From Verrucomicrobiaceae bacterium (lineage in GTDB: Bacteria > Verrucomicrobiota > Verrucomicrobiia > Verrucomicrobiales > Akkermansiaceae), in the NCBI GenBank assembly GCA_027491155.1, contig JAIXWR010000036.1, forward strand, positions 62,001-126,000: a DNA stretch of 64,000 nt, in the 5' to 3' direction. The position numbers and the translations under genes are program-made. Below the pieces are notes generated by a model. It was not told where the DNA came from and did not search any database. It saw only the letters and a list, made by a program, of their open reading frames with translations. Position 1 is the first letter of the stretch. Each line of letters begins with the position of its first letter. Of the stretch, positions 28,873 to 37,924 are shown in pieces.

Positions 28873-30480
28873 TCACTCCAGCGGGTCCCAGGTTTTGCGG
28901 GAAATGGCGGAACTCATGGCGAGACAGATCGCGGCGGCGAGCAAGGCTTCTACCAGGAGGAAAATCCAGAAGCCGCCGAAGTGCTTCGCGGCCAGCGCCA
29001 TGCCGGGGACGAGCAGCGCGCTCATCATCAGGAAGAACATCAGCGCGCCGCGGGTGGCCGACTTGGCCTCCTCGGCCGGCTTGGAGAAGGGCACGGTTTT
29101 CTCAATCGCGCCCGGGACCAGCGCATAGACCGGCATCGCGATCAGCCCGGGCAGCAGCAGTGCGGCGCTTTGCGGGCCGTTCGGCAGCAGGCAGACGACG
29201 AGTGCCATCACGGCCAGCATGGGCAGCACCAGCAGCGTGGCGACCGCCCGGTTCGCGCCGCGGATGAAGGGCGCGGGGCCGGGTACGGGAGCGAGCCGGT
29301 AGAGATCGGCGGCCTGCCAGTTCTGCGAGAACTGGAGGAAGTTCATCGCCATCAGCGGGATCAGCCCGAGGTAGCCGCCGGCGAAGGCGATTCCGAATTG
29401 CCCGATATCCTTGAACGCGCCCTGGATCAGGAAAACGGCGGGCATGACCAGCACCGGTGCGAGGCCGGGGTAGAGGCGGAGCTTCACGTCGCGGTCGCGG
29501 ACGAGGTAGGCGGCGGTGAGGCGGAAAGCGGCGCGGACGACCGGGTCGCGGAGCAGCCAGCAAAGCGGGGGCGCGTCCATCAGGCGGTCGAGCAGGCGGC
29601 GCTTGCCCGCCGAACGGGGCGGTGCGGGGCGGGACTCGGCGAGGCTTTGCAGGCCTTCCTCGTAGCTGGCGGACATCCGGCCGAAGGCCAGCGCGAGCAC
29701 CGCGGCGGTGACCGCGAGGCCGGTTCCGGCGAGCCCCCAGGACATGCCCGCGGCACGGCCCGTGAAGACCTCGTCGAAGCCGGCGAACCAGGCGGGCGGC
29801 AGCAGGAAGAGCCACCATTTCCCGTCCAGCACGTCGCTGGCGGTGCCCATGGTGCGCATCACGAAAGGCACCATCTGGCTGGCGGCCATCATGCCCACGG
29901 CAAGCAGGACCTGCGCGCCGGTCATCAGGTTGTCCAGGCGCTCGCGGCCGAACCAGCGGAGGCAGAGCTGATAGAGCAGGACCACGCTGCCGGAGCAGAA
30001 CAGCGCGGCGATGCAGGTGGAGGCGAGGTGGACCGGCAGGAAGAGCCAGCTGCCGTCCTTGCCGACCGTGCCCATGATCAAGCCGGCAATGTTGAACGCG
30101 CAGGCCAGCCACAGCGAGACGCGGGTGAGCACGGTGACCTTGGCCCACAGCAGCGTGCGCGGCGCGACCGGCCGGTGGAGCAGGATTTCCGCCTCGTCCT
30201 TGTTGAAGAGGATCTCGCCTGCGGAGGCGGCGATGAACATGCCGAGGAACAGCAGCGACATGCCGTGCAGGTAGAACGACAGGACGAAGGACGGCTGACC
30301 GAGGAAAGTCAGCGCGATGAGGCCGACCAGCGCGTACATCGCGAGGGTGCCCCACAGCTTGGCGCCCACCGATTTCGGCGCCTGCTCCTTGTTCAGCCCG
30401 CGCGAGCTTCGGCCCCGGAGGAACAGCGTCAGGTAGAGCTGCCGGAGCGTCCGCGAGGCCGATGTCTGCGAATCGTTCAC
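28873..30480 (-). CDS. ABC transporter permease (large, 12 or so helices)
   Basis: 535-residue integral membrane protein with two clusters of hydrophobic helices (about 40-270 and 370-535) separated by a charged loop ('YEEGLQSLAESRPAPPRSAGKRRLLDRL'). Architecture resembles ABC-2-type exporter permeases. The GTG start at 30480 overlaps the stop of the ATPase gene (GTGA), so the two are translationally coupled. Substrate cannot be inferred. It converges on the repeat after rtcR. Confidence 0.82.
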   Translation of the reverse strand: MNDSQTSASRTLRQLYLTLFLRGRSSRGLNKEQAPKSVGAKLWGTLAMYALVGLIALTFLGQPSFVLSFYLHGMSLLFLGMFIAASAGEILFNKDEAEILLHRPVAPRTLLWAKVTVLTRVSLWLACAFNIAGLIMGTVGKDGSWLFLPVHLASTCIAALFCSGSVVLLYQLCLRWFGRERLDNLMTGAQVLLAVGMMAASQMVPFVMRTMGTASDVLDGKWWLFLLPPAWFAGFDEVFTGRAAGMSWGLAGTGLAVTAAVLALAFGRMSASYEEGLQSLAESRPAPPRSAGKRRLLDRLMDAPPLCWLLRDPVVRAAFRLTAAYLVRDRDVKLRLYPGLAPVLVMPAVFLIQGAFKDIGQFGIAFAGGYLGLIPLMAMNFLQFSQNWQAADLYRLAPVPGPAPFIRGANRAVATLLVLPMLAVMALVVCLLPNGPQSAALLLPGLIAMPVYALVPGAIEKTVPFSKPAEEAKSATRGALMFFLMMSALLVPGMALAAKHFGGFWIFLLVEALLAAAICLAMSSAISRKTWDPLE

Positions 30481-31247
30481 GGGCGGAAGGTCTTCGCGAA
30501 ATCGGCGGCCTTCCGCTCGAGGTCGTCGCCGCCGGTGAGGCGGGTGAAGAGCTGCTCGAGCGAGCGGGCATCGTGCTGTGCGACCAGCTCGGCCGGCGCG
30601 CCGTCGACCTTCACGCTGCCCTGGTCGATGATGATGACGCGGTCGCAGACCCGCTCGACCACGTCGAGGATGTGCGAGCTGTAAACGATCGCCTTCCCTT
30701 CGCGGGCGAGGGTTTGGATCAGTGCCTTGAAGCCGACCGCGGCGTTGGCATCGAGCCCGTCGAGCGGTTCGTCGAAGAACACCACGGGCGGGTTGTGGAG
30801 CAGCGCGGCGGTGATGACGACCTTGCGCCGCATGCCTTTCGAATAGGCGCCGAGCAGCTTGTCGGTGAGGGTGTTGAAGCTCAGGTCGAAGAATGCAATG
30901 AACTGGCGGATCCGCTCGCGGGCGGCATCGGCCGGGATGCCGTAGAGGGCGGCGACCATCTCGAGGTATTCGAGCCCGCTCAGCGATTCGAACACCGCGC
31001 CGGAGTCGGGCACGAAGCCGACGTGGCGTTTCACCTCCATCGGGTGGGTCAGCAGGTCGTGGCCGCAGATCGTCGCCGTGCCGGAGGTCGGGGCGAGCAG
31101 GCCGGTGAGCATCTTCAGCGTGGTCGATTTCCCGGCGCCGTTCGGCCCGAGCAGGCCGACGATCTGGCCGGCGGGGATGTCGAGGGTCAGCCCGTTGACC
31201 GCGATCTGGAGGCCGAAGCGCTTGGTGAGATTCTGGAGGGAAATCAT
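30477..31247 (-). CDS. ABC transporter ATP-binding protein
   Basis: 256-residue ATPase of the ABC-2 exporter class (CcmA/DrrA-like). Walker A GPNGAGKST (about 34-42), Q-loop replaced by 'VGFVPDSGAVFE', degenerate signature AYSKGMRRK, Walker B VVFFDEP, D-loop 'LDGLDA' and switch His in 'SSHILD'. Drives the coupled permease encoded immediately downstream. Typical for drug, lipid or polysaccharide export in Verrucomicrobia. Confidence 0.92.
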   Translation of the reverse strand: MISLQNLTKRFGLQIAVNGLTLDIPAGQIVGLLGPNGAGKSTTLKMLTGLLAPTSGTATICGHDLLTHPMEVKRHVGFVPDSGAVFESLSGLEYLEMVAALYGIPADAARERIRQFIAFFDLSFNTLTDKLLGAYSKGMRRKVVITAALLHNPPVVFFDEPLDGLDANAAVGFKALIQTLAREGKAIVYSSHILDVVERVCDRVIIIDQGSVKVDGAPAELVAQHDARSLEQLFTRLTGGDDLERKAADFAKTFRP

Positions 31248-31301
31248 CCGCCGGTGTTTGTGGCGGAGCGGGCGGGGGAGATCGATGAAAATCCGGGCCT
31301 T

Positions 31302-31751
31302 CTACTTGGCGGGCAACTGCCGCAGGCGGGACTTCACCACGGTGCCGTCCATCAGGACCACGCGGTGGACTTCGCTGCCCACGGCATTGAGTTCGATGAG
31401 GTAATAGAGGGTATTGCCGTTCTTGGCGCGCTTGAAAGGGAGCAGCTCCAGCCGGATGACATTCGTTTCTCCCAAGCTGTCGCCTGTTTCGACGCTGGCC
31501 TTCGCAAGTTCGATGGCCTTCTCGGCGGAGAGCGGGAGTTTGTTGGTCAAACTCACGAAGCGTTGCTTTTCCAGCGTCGCGGCATCGACCGGGAATTCCT
31601 TGGTGAATCTGATCTCCTCGTTCAGTTCGAGGCCGGGCGTGGTGAAGACGGGGCCTTCGTGGATCAGGATTTCGGCCGGGTCGACTTCCGCTATTGCGGT
31701 CAAGCTCAGGACAACGGCCATCGCTGCTTGAAACAAGGTCTTCTCCATCAT
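31302..31751 (-). CDS. Small secreted protein, unknown
   Basis: 149 residues from the ATG at 31751; a GTG or ATG a few codons upstream is also possible. Residues 1-21 are a signal peptide (MMEKTLFQAAMAVVLSLTAIA). The rest is beta-rich: 'FTKEFPVDAATLEKQRFVSL', 'SAEKAIELAKASVE', 'YYLIELNAVGSEVHRVVLMDG'. The SAEKAIELA helix followed by strands faintly recalls PepSY-like folds. It sits 54 bp upstream of the ABC genes on the same strand and might be cotranscribed. No function is claimed. Confidence 0.6.
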   Translation of the reverse strand: MMEKTLFQAAMAVVLSLTAIAEVDPAEILIHEGPVFTTPGLELNEEIRFTKEFPVDAATLEKQRFVSLTNKLPLSAEKAIELAKASVETGDSLGETNVIRLELLPFKRAKNGNTLYYLIELNAVGSEVHRVVLMDGTVVKSRLRQLPAK

Positions 31752-31834
31752 GATCGGCACCATGACGGGCCGCGCTTGCAAGGCAAGCTTTCGGGGCTTG
31801 TGATAAGGCAGGGGGTGCGGTTCGTATCCGGATC

Positions 31835-33790
31835 ATGCGAATGTGGATTTTCTTCCTGTCGGCCGGCTTGGCCGGCGCGGCGGTGCGGATCGAGGTGAAG
31901 CCGGGCGATGACATGGCGGCGGCGCTGGGCAAGGCGCGCGAGGTCCGGAAGCAACAGCCGGAGGAAACGATCGAGCTGATCTTTGCCGATGGCGTGCATC
32001 GCTTGACCGCGCCGCTGGTGCTGACGTCGGAGGATTCCGGGACGGCGAAGGGGCCGCTTCGTTTGGTGGCGGAGGAAGGGGGGAAGCCGGTGGTTTCCGG
32101 CGGCTGGGTGATCGGGGGCTGGCAGGTCGATGCCGCCGGGGTGTGGTCGGCCAAAGTGAACGGCCCGGCATTCGAGCAGCTTTGGGTGAACGGCCGGCGG
32201 GCGGTGCGGGCGCGCGAGCCGGACACGGGATTCTTCCGGATGAAGGCGGTGGCGGAGGAGAAGATCGATGGCGGGGCGCGGCAGTCGGTCACGCTGGAAG
32301 GAGAGGCGCTGAAGCTGCTGCGGGATTTGAAGGCCGACGAGGTGCCGAGGGTCCAGATGCTGGCCTATCACAAGTGGGACAATACGCGGCGCTTCATCGA
32401 GAGCGTGACGGAGACGGGCTTCGTCACCCGCGGCCAAGCGATGAAGCCGTGGAATTCCTGGGACCCGAAGAGCGGGCTGGTGCTGGAGAACTTCCGGGCT
32501 GGCTTTGACGAGCCGGGCGAGTGGTTCCTCTCGCCGGAAGGCGTGCTCCATTACCGGCCTCGTCCCGGAGAGGATCCGGCGACCTCGGAAGTCGTGGCAC
32601 CGGTGGCCGGGCAGTTCTTGAAGATCGAAGGCCGGCCGGACGCCAGGGTGAAGCACGTCGAGATCCGCGGGCTGGCTTTCCGACATGCCGGTTGGGTTTG
32701 CCCGCCGGGTGGTTTCGAACCGAGCCAGGCGGCGGCACCGATCGAGGCGGTGGTGCAGGCGGACCACGCGGAGGCAATCGTGATCTCGGACTGCGAGATC
32801 GGTCACACCGGAATCTACGGGATCTGGTTCCGCGATGGCTGCCGCGGCTGCCGGGTGGAGAAGTCGCTGCTCCACGACCTGGGGGCCGGCGGGGTGCGTT
32901 TCGGCTCGATGTCGATGAAGCGCGACACGGGCGGCAATGCGATGGAAGACTGCATCCTGCGCGACGGCGGCAAGGGCTTTCCCTGCGCGGTCGGGGTGTG
33001 GATCGGCCACAGCGGGGACAATGTGGTACGGCATAACTCGATCAGCCATTTCCCCTACACCGGCATCTCGGTCGGCTGGCGATGGGGCTATGACGAGAGC
33101 GAGGCAAAGCGCAACCGGATAGAGGCGAACCACATCCACCACATCGGCAACGGCTTGCTCAGCGACATGGGCGGGATTTACACGCTGGGGCCATCCGAGG
33201 GCACCGTGCTGCGCGGCAACCGGATCCACGACATCGTCTCCTACGACTACGGCGGCTGGGGGCTCTACAACGACGAGGGCAGCACCGGCATCGTGATGGA
33301 GAACAACCTGGTCTATCGAACGACCACCGGCGGCTACCACCAGCACTACGGGAAAGAGAACATCATCCGGAACAACATCTTCGCCTTCGCCCGCGACCAC
33401 CAGCTCCAGTTCACCCGGCCGGAGGATCATCTGTCGTTCCGCTTCACCGGGAACATCGTGCTGTGGGACAAGGGCCGGCTGTGGAGCGGCGGCGGGCAGG
33501 GGAACGGGAAGTTCGAGATCGACCGCAACCTCTACTGGACCGCCGATCCCGGCGGGGTGAACAGCTTCGGACGGCCGCTGGCGAAGTGGCGGGAAGCCGG
33601 GCACGACCGCAACTCGGTGGTGGAGGACCCCGGCTTCGTCGATCCCGCGAAGGACGACTTCCGTTTCAAGGATCCGGCGGTGGTGGCGAAGATCGGGTTC
33701 ACCCCCTTCGACGTCGCGGAGGCCGGGGTGCGCGGGGATGCGGCGTGGAAAGCGAAGGCGGCGGAAGTGCCGGCGGGGTGGGGGAAATAG
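31835..33790 (+). CDS. Secreted right-handed parallel beta-helix protein
   Basis: 651 residues. Signal peptide residues 1-15. From about residue 200 onward there are repeating short strands with stacked Asn/His residues typical of pectate-lyase/beta-helix folds: 'VVISDCEIGHTGIYGIWFRDG', 'VEKSLLHDLGAGGVRFG', 'VVRHNSISHFPYTGISVG', 'NRIEANHIHHIGNGLLSDMGGIYTLG', 'TVLRGNRIHDIVSYDYGG', 'VMENNLVYRTTTGGYHQHYGKENIIRNNIF'. Probably a polysaccharide lyase or glycosidase, or a substrate-binding surface protein. No catalytic residues can be assigned with confidence. The stop is 51 bp before the next gene. Confidence 0.85.
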   Translation: MRMWIFFLSAGLAGAAVRIEVKPGDDMAAALGKAREVRKQQPEETIELIFADGVHRLTAPLVLTSEDSGTAKGPLRLVAEEGGKPVVSGGWVIGGWQVDAAGVWSAKVNGPAFEQLWVNGRRAVRAREPDTGFFRMKAVAEEKIDGGARQSVTLEGEALKLLRDLKADEVPRVQMLAYHKWDNTRRFIESVTETGFVTRGQAMKPWNSWDPKSGLVLENFRAGFDEPGEWFLSPEGVLHYRPRPGEDPATSEVVAPVAGQFLKIEGRPDARVKHVEIRGLAFRHAGWVCPPGGFEPSQAAAPIEAVVQADHAEAIVISDCEIGHTGIYGIWFRDGCRGCRVEKSLLHDLGAGGVRFGSMSMKRDTGGNAMEDCILRDGGKGFPCAVGVWIGHSGDNVVRHNSISHFPYTGISVGWRWGYDESEAKRNRIEANHIHHIGNGLLSDMGGIYTLGPSEGTVLRGNRIHDIVSYDYGGWGLYNDEGSTGIVMENNLVYRTTTGGYHQHYGKENIIRNNIFAFARDHQLQFTRPEDHLSFRFTGNIVLWDKGRLWSGGGQGNGKFEIDRNLYWTADPGGVNSFGRPLAKWREAGHDRNSVVEDPGFVDPAKDDFRFKDPAVVAKIGFTPFDVAEAGVRGDAAWKAKAAEVPAGWGK

Positions 33791-33841
33791 AAAGTTAAAA
33801 GAAAGGCGAAGTTCGGCGCCGCCTTTGGCGTAGATCGGGAC

Positions 33842-35398
33842 ATGAGCTTGGCTTATGTCGTGCGGGTGGTGTTGGGCGCGGTTTCCTTCATGTGCCCCGC
33901 GGCGGCCACGGTGGTCGGGCTGGGAACGATCGAGCAGCCGGTGAACCTCGGGCTGCGCTCCGACCCGGCGTCGATTCCACTGGGACCGGTGGCCTTCGAG
34001 GCGAACCACGGCTACGGGATCCACGCCTTGATCAGCGAATCGCGGCCTTGCCAGCACGGGGCGATGGAGTTGGAGGGCGGCCAGGAGCTGGAGCAGAACC
34101 TCGCGCGGGCCTTCGGGATTTCGGTGGAGCCGGTGGACGAGACCTCGGTGCCCTACGCCCCGGTCGTTCTCCGGGTGAAGCCGTGGCCGAAGCCGGCCTA
34201 CAGCCCGTATTCGCGGGAGCAGGTGCTGGCGGCGACCTTGCAATGCCTGGTCCGCTCGGCGGGAGGCAGGCCGAAAGTGCCGCTGGTGATTCAGGTCGTG
34301 ACCGAGGATCCGGCGGACCAGGCGTGGGCGGCGAAGTATGCCGGGAAATACATCACCCGTCCCGACGACCCCAAGGAACCGGTCGAGCCGACGCCGGTGC
34401 CCGGGACGAAGATCGAGACGGACGCCTTCGGGGTGACACGCGTCGTGTTTCCCGGCGTCAGCGGGAAGCCGGCCCGCGAGCCGCGGCCGCCGGTGTGGAT
34501 CCCGTTCCGGCTTGGCGGTGAAAGCGGTCCGGACCAGCCGACCTGGGAACTGCTGCCGGTGTGGACCGGGGACGACTGGCAGGAGCCGCTCGACGCGCTC
34601 GGCCGGCCCTACCTGCTCTTCCATGATCTTTTCAATCCGGCCAGCGCCTTCATCGCCCAGGTCAATGCCCTCTTCAACGAGGGTCGTTCGAAGGACTGGA
34701 GCGTGAAGCGGGAGGCAGGGCGGACTTCGGTAAGGCTGAGCTTCGATGATCTGGCTGAAGGCGACCTCGCCGCCCTGCTGCACGCGCTGGTGCTGTCGGT
34801 GCGCCCGACCGAAGGGCAGCCGCTGGACGTGACCTTGCGGCCCTATCGCGGCAAGGTGCCGTATTTCGACACTCTTCTCGAGGCCGGCGGCTGGGAAAAA
34901 GTGATGCTGGGGAGTGACGAGGCGTTGCGGGGTGTCTTCGTGTTCGATGCTGCCACCGGCAAGCTGCTCCGCGGAACCATCCCGCGCCGCACCTTGGAAG
35001 GGTATGGCAGCGGATCGATGCGGGTGGTCGGCCCGCGGGAGGAGGACGACACCGGGAACCTGTCGAAGACCATCCACTCGTCCTACCAGTGGTATTTCAT
35101 GCACGGCATGAGGGCCGGTTCCTTCGAGCCGATGGCGGAAGAGATCCAGCGCGGCCTGGGCGAGAGCAAGGTGGACTCGATGCGCGGGAAATTCTGGCAC
35201 GCCGGGTATCGCGACGCGGTGCTGGAGTTCCTCGACCCGGCGCGTCTGGAGAAGAAAGTGGCCCCGCCGCCGGCCGGGGAGAACGAGCTTTCGACGTCCC
35301 GGCAGAGCGGCTGGCTGGCCGGAGAGCAGCGCGGCCGGGAGATCGGCGCGAAGATCCTGAAAGAGCGGCGGGCGGAGCTGGAGAATGTGGAGCAGTAG
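33842..35398 (+). CDS. Large secreted protein of unknown function
   Basis: 518 residues. A signal peptide covers residues 1-23 (cleavage near 'PAAAT'). The mature part is mixed alpha/beta with a proline-rich linker ('DDPKEPVEPTPVPGTK', about 175-190) and a C-terminal charged helix ('RGREIGAKILKERRAELENVEQ'). No family motif is recognised. GC and codon use match the neighbours. It lies 51 bp after the beta-helix gene on the same strand. The next gene downstream is an ECF sigma factor after a 252-bp gap. Confidence 0.65.
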   Translation: MSLAYVVRVVLGAVSFMCPAAATVVGLGTIEQPVNLGLRSDPASIPLGPVAFEANHGYGIHALISESRPCQHGAMELEGGQELEQNLARAFGISVEPVDETSVPYAPVVLRVKPWPKPAYSPYSREQVLAATLQCLVRSAGGRPKVPLVIQVVTEDPADQAWAAKYAGKYITRPDDPKEPVEPTPVPGTKIETDAFGVTRVVFPGVSGKPAREPRPPVWIPFRLGGESGPDQPTWELLPVWTGDDWQEPLDALGRPYLLFHDLFNPASAFIAQVNALFNEGRSKDWSVKREAGRTSVRLSFDDLAEGDLAALLHALVLSVRPTEGQPLDVTLRPYRGKVPYFDTLLEAGGWEKVMLGSDEALRGVFVFDAATGKLLRGTIPRRTLEGYGSGSMRVVGPREEDDTGNLSKTIHSSYQWYFMHGMRAGSFEPMAEEIQRGLGESKVDSMRGKFWHAGYRDAVLEFLDPARLEKKVAPPPAGENELSTSRQSGWLAGEQRGREIGAKILKERRAELENVEQ

Positions 35399-35650
35399 AT
35401 TCCTGAATCCAAACGGCGGGTGCGGGCGAATCTAACGCCAGAGGGGTTTTCGAAGCCTCCGTTCCCCATGCCTTCCTACGTCCGCCAGTATCCCGTCAGC
35501 CGTTGGTCCCGAGTGGTTTCCGCGGTGGCAGGGGCGTGCCTGCCACGGAAGGAACGGGCACCGTGGCGGGTCCGTCTGGTGAAGCGGCTGGGGGAACCTT
35601 CCGGAAAAACTCTCCGTTTGCATTCCGTGGATCCCGAACTAGAACGCAGC

Positions 35651-36241
35651 GTGCCCGACACCGGAGCAGCTTCTCCCACCCCGCCCGCCCTGCTTGCAGC
35701 AGTGGCAGATGGCGATGCGTCGGCGATGAAGCAGTGCATCGAGGTCCACGGTCCGCTGGTCTGGGGCATCGTGCGCCGCCGGGTGAAGGACCACTTCGCG
35801 GCCGAAGACCTGGTGCAGGAAATCTTCACCGAGGTCTGGAAGAGTTCCGGCCGGCACGATGCGGCGATTGCCAGCGAGGCCGGATTCATTTCGATGATCG
35901 CGCGCCGCCGGGCAATCGACTGGCTGCGCCGCCAGCAGCGTCTGCCGGAGATGGAGGGGCTGCCGGAGAAATCGGAGATCGCCGCCGAGGCCGCCGTGCC
36001 GGGTGTTGCGATGGACCGGGATTCCCTCTGGGCCGCATTGCAGCGGCTGCCGGACGAGACCCGGCGTCTGTTCGTGCTCCATTTCGAGAAGGGCATGACC
36101 CACGCCGAGATCGCCGACCTCACCGGCCAGCCGCTCGGCAGTGTGAAAACCCGCCTCCGCCGCGGCCTGATCGAAGCGCGGGCCTTGTTGCAGCGCGACT
36201 CGGGCGGCGGCATGAACCTCAACCCCGATTCAACGCCATGA
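35651..36241 (+). CDS. ECF sigma factor, SigK-like
   Basis: 196 residues from GTG 35651. Region 2: 'LVWGIVRRRVKDHFAAEDLVQEIFTEVWKSSGRHD' and the -10-binding helix 'AGFISMIARRRAIDWLRRQQR'; region 4: 'LQRLPDETRRLFVLHFEKGMTHAEIADLTGQPLGSVKTRLRRGLIEARALL'. Upstream in-frame codons to 35420 lack sigma features and cover a possible hairpin around 35527-35544, so I take them as untranslated; GTG 35627 is an alternative. The stop overlaps the next start (ATGA), indicating coupling to its anti-sigma factor. Confidence 0.88.
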   Translation: MPDTGAASPTPPALLAAVADGDASAMKQCIEVHGPLVWGIVRRRVKDHFAAEDLVQEIFTEVWKSSGRHDAAIASEAGFISMIARRRAIDWLRRQQRLPEMEGLPEKSEIAAEAAVPGVAMDRDSLWAALQRLPDETRRLFVLHFEKGMTHAEIADLTGQPLGSVKTRLRRGLIEARALLQRDSGGGMNLNPDSTP

Positions 36242-36990
36242 GCCGGGAAGAAATGCTTTCACGCTTCGAGGAACTGGATGCCGGCCGCGTGCTGGGCGAT
36301 CTGGACGCCGCGGAGTCGGCCGAGTGGTCGGAGCTTGCCCGCCAGCTCGGGATTTCCGGCGACGGCGGCCTGGAACTGCTGGCCGCGGAGTTCGAGGCCG
36401 CGCTTTCCCGTGAATCCGCGCCGGCGATGCCGGCGGGCCTTGCCGACCGGCTCTGCCCGGTGGTGGCGATGCCCGACCGTCCGCCGGTCGCTCCCGCGGA
36501 GTCGAAGATCGCGATGGGCCCCTGGCTCGGCTGGGCGGCGGCGGCTTGCCTGCTCGGCTTGCTGGTCTTCCGCGGTGGGGAACGGGAAAAGCCTGCCCTG
36601 ACTGCCGATGCCCGCCGCGATGCCTTGTTGCGTCAGGAGGCGGGACTGAAGGGGATTCCCTTCGCCGGCACCTCCGGCGATTTCTCCAAGGCCGGCGGCG
36701 AGGTTGTCTGGAGCGATGCGAAGCAGGAAGGCTACATGACCTTGACCGGCATCCCGGCCAACGATCCCGGGCAGCACCAGTATCAGCTTTGGATCGTCGA
36801 TCCCGACCGCGACGCGCTGCCGGTGGACGGCGGCGTGTTCGACATCCCCGCGGGTCAGGAGAAGGTCGTGATACCGATCGATTCCAAGCTCGCCGTGCGC
36901 AAGCCGGCGGCGTTCGTGATCACCCGGGAAAAGCCGGGCGGCGTGGTCAAGTCGGCCCAGGAGGTCGTGGTGGCGATCGCGAAGCTTTGA
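36238..36990 (+). CDS. Anti-sigma factor, RskA-like
   Basis: 250 residues, overlapping the sigma gene by 4 nt. Residues 1-65 are a cytoplasmic anti-sigma region of the zinc-free RskA kind ('AGRVLGDLDAAESAEWSELARQLG'), a transmembrane helix is at about residues 90-108 ('MGPWLGWAAAACLLGLLVF'), and the periplasmic part has the RskA C-terminal beta domain ('GYMTLTGIPANDPGQHQYQLWIVDPD...VFDIPAGQEKVVIPID'). It should hold the upstream sigma factor until released by proteolysis. A fasciclin gene follows, as in mycobacterial sigK-rskA with mpt70/mpt83. Confidence 0.9.
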   Translation: MSREEMLSRFEELDAGRVLGDLDAAESAEWSELARQLGISGDGGLELLAAEFEAALSRESAPAMPAGLADRLCPVVAMPDRPPVAPAESKIAMGPWLGWAAAACLLGLLVFRGGEREKPALTADARRDALLRQEAGLKGIPFAGTSGDFSKAGGEVVWSDAKQEGYMTLTGIPANDPGQHQYQLWIVDPDRDALPVDGGVFDIPAGQEKVVIPIDSKLAVRKPAAFVITREKPGGVVKSAQEVVVAIAKL

Positions 36991-36992
36991 TG

Positions 36993-37139
36993 TGGAGTGC
37001 TGCGGCACGACGCAGCTTTCGCTGGGGGAGCGGGCGCTTTGTTGTGCTGGCCGCGGATCGCCTTGGAGGATGATCCGCGGGCCTTGGGGTGGGGCGGAGA
37101 TCACCCCGAGCCAAAGCGACATCGTGCCGTCGCACTCCA
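36993..37139. repeat. 147-bp intergenic repeat, copy 2
   Basis: Ends TGGAGTGCTGCGGCACGACG and the inverted CGTGCCGTCGCACTCCA. Same length and same ends as copy 1 (28703-28849), also directly behind a plus-strand stop. The remaining 166 bp to the fasciclin start are relatively AT-rich and hold no gene; a promoter is likely there but no consensus stands out. Confidence 0.85.
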
Positions 37140-37305
37140 TATTTGAATGTTCCGTCGTTTTTTGGAGGGCGGGAGACACATATCTTGATCCAAATCATCG
37201 GATCGAAAGAATTTCGAAATAGTTGAATCCGGAATCCGATCTTCATCGAACTCTCTCCATGTAGCCGCCAATGGCTCCGATTCGAAACCATTAACAAAAG
37301 CAACC

Positions 37306-37791
37306 ATGAAGAAACTGTTCCGATCCGTCCTCGCCTTCTTTGCCCTGACCTCCTTCGCCGTCGCTGCCGACAAGAAGGACATCGTCGATACCGCCGTGGA
37401 TGCCGGCTCCTTCAAGACCCTGGTCGCCGCCGTGAAGGCCGCGGGTCTGGTAGAAACCCTGAAGGGCGAAGGTCCTTTCACCGTCTTCGCGCCGACCGAC
37501 GAGGCTTTCGCCAAGTTGCCGAAGGGCACGGTGGAAGATCTGTTGAAGCCCGAGAACAAGGACAAGCTGGTCGACATCCTCACTTATCATGTCGTCAGCG
37601 GCAAGGTGATGTCAGAAGCGGCCGTGAAGCTCGACAAGGCGACCGCGGTCAACAAGAAGGAGATCAAGCTCGCCGTGAAGGATGGCAGCCTGACCCTCAA
37701 TGACAGCGCCAAGGTCGCGAAGGCCGACATCGAGGCCAGCAACGGCGTGATCCACGTCATCGACACCGTCATCCTGCCGCCCGCCAAGTAA
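37306..37791 (+). CDS. Secreted fasciclin-domain protein
   Basis: 161 residues: signal peptide 1-20 ([20 protein letters not shown]) and a single FAS1 domain. The H1 and H2 motifs are clear: '[15 protein letters not shown]' and '[15 protein letters not shown]', with the YH motif '[11 protein letters not shown]'. Such proteins act in cell adhesion. Position just after a SigK/RskA-like pair mirrors mycobacterial mpt70/mpt83, so it may be the regulated target. It is less GC-rich than its neighbours, with many AAG codons, suggesting high expression. Confidence 0.93.
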   Translation: MKKLFRSVLAFFALTSFAVAADKKDIVDTAVDAGSFKTLVAAVKAAGLVETLKGEGPFTVFAPTDEAFAKLPKGTVEDLLKPENKDKLVDILTYHVVSGKVMSEAAVKLDKATAVNKKEIKLAVKDGSLTLNDSAKVAKADIEASNGVIHVIDTVILPPAK

Positions 37792-37924
37792 GGTCTCTCG
37801 GCATTTTACCCGGCAGCCCGGTCCATGAAGCTTCTCCCGCGGGAGTGGTTTCATGCGGCCGGGATTGCCATTTTCATGCGTCGGGCCCTGTAAGAGCCGG
37901 GCGCGGGAGGCGGTAGAGCAACGG

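Noticed and set aside
28738-30684. 648-codon plus-strand frame rich in Gln, Glu and His
   Set aside because: Antisense of the ABC permease, and it begins in the 147-bp repeat.
35420-35650. N-terminal extension of the SigK-like sigma factor
   Set aside because: In-frame codons exist but the residues have no sigma-region similarity and cover a possible hairpin around 35527-35544; family length fits a start near 35651.
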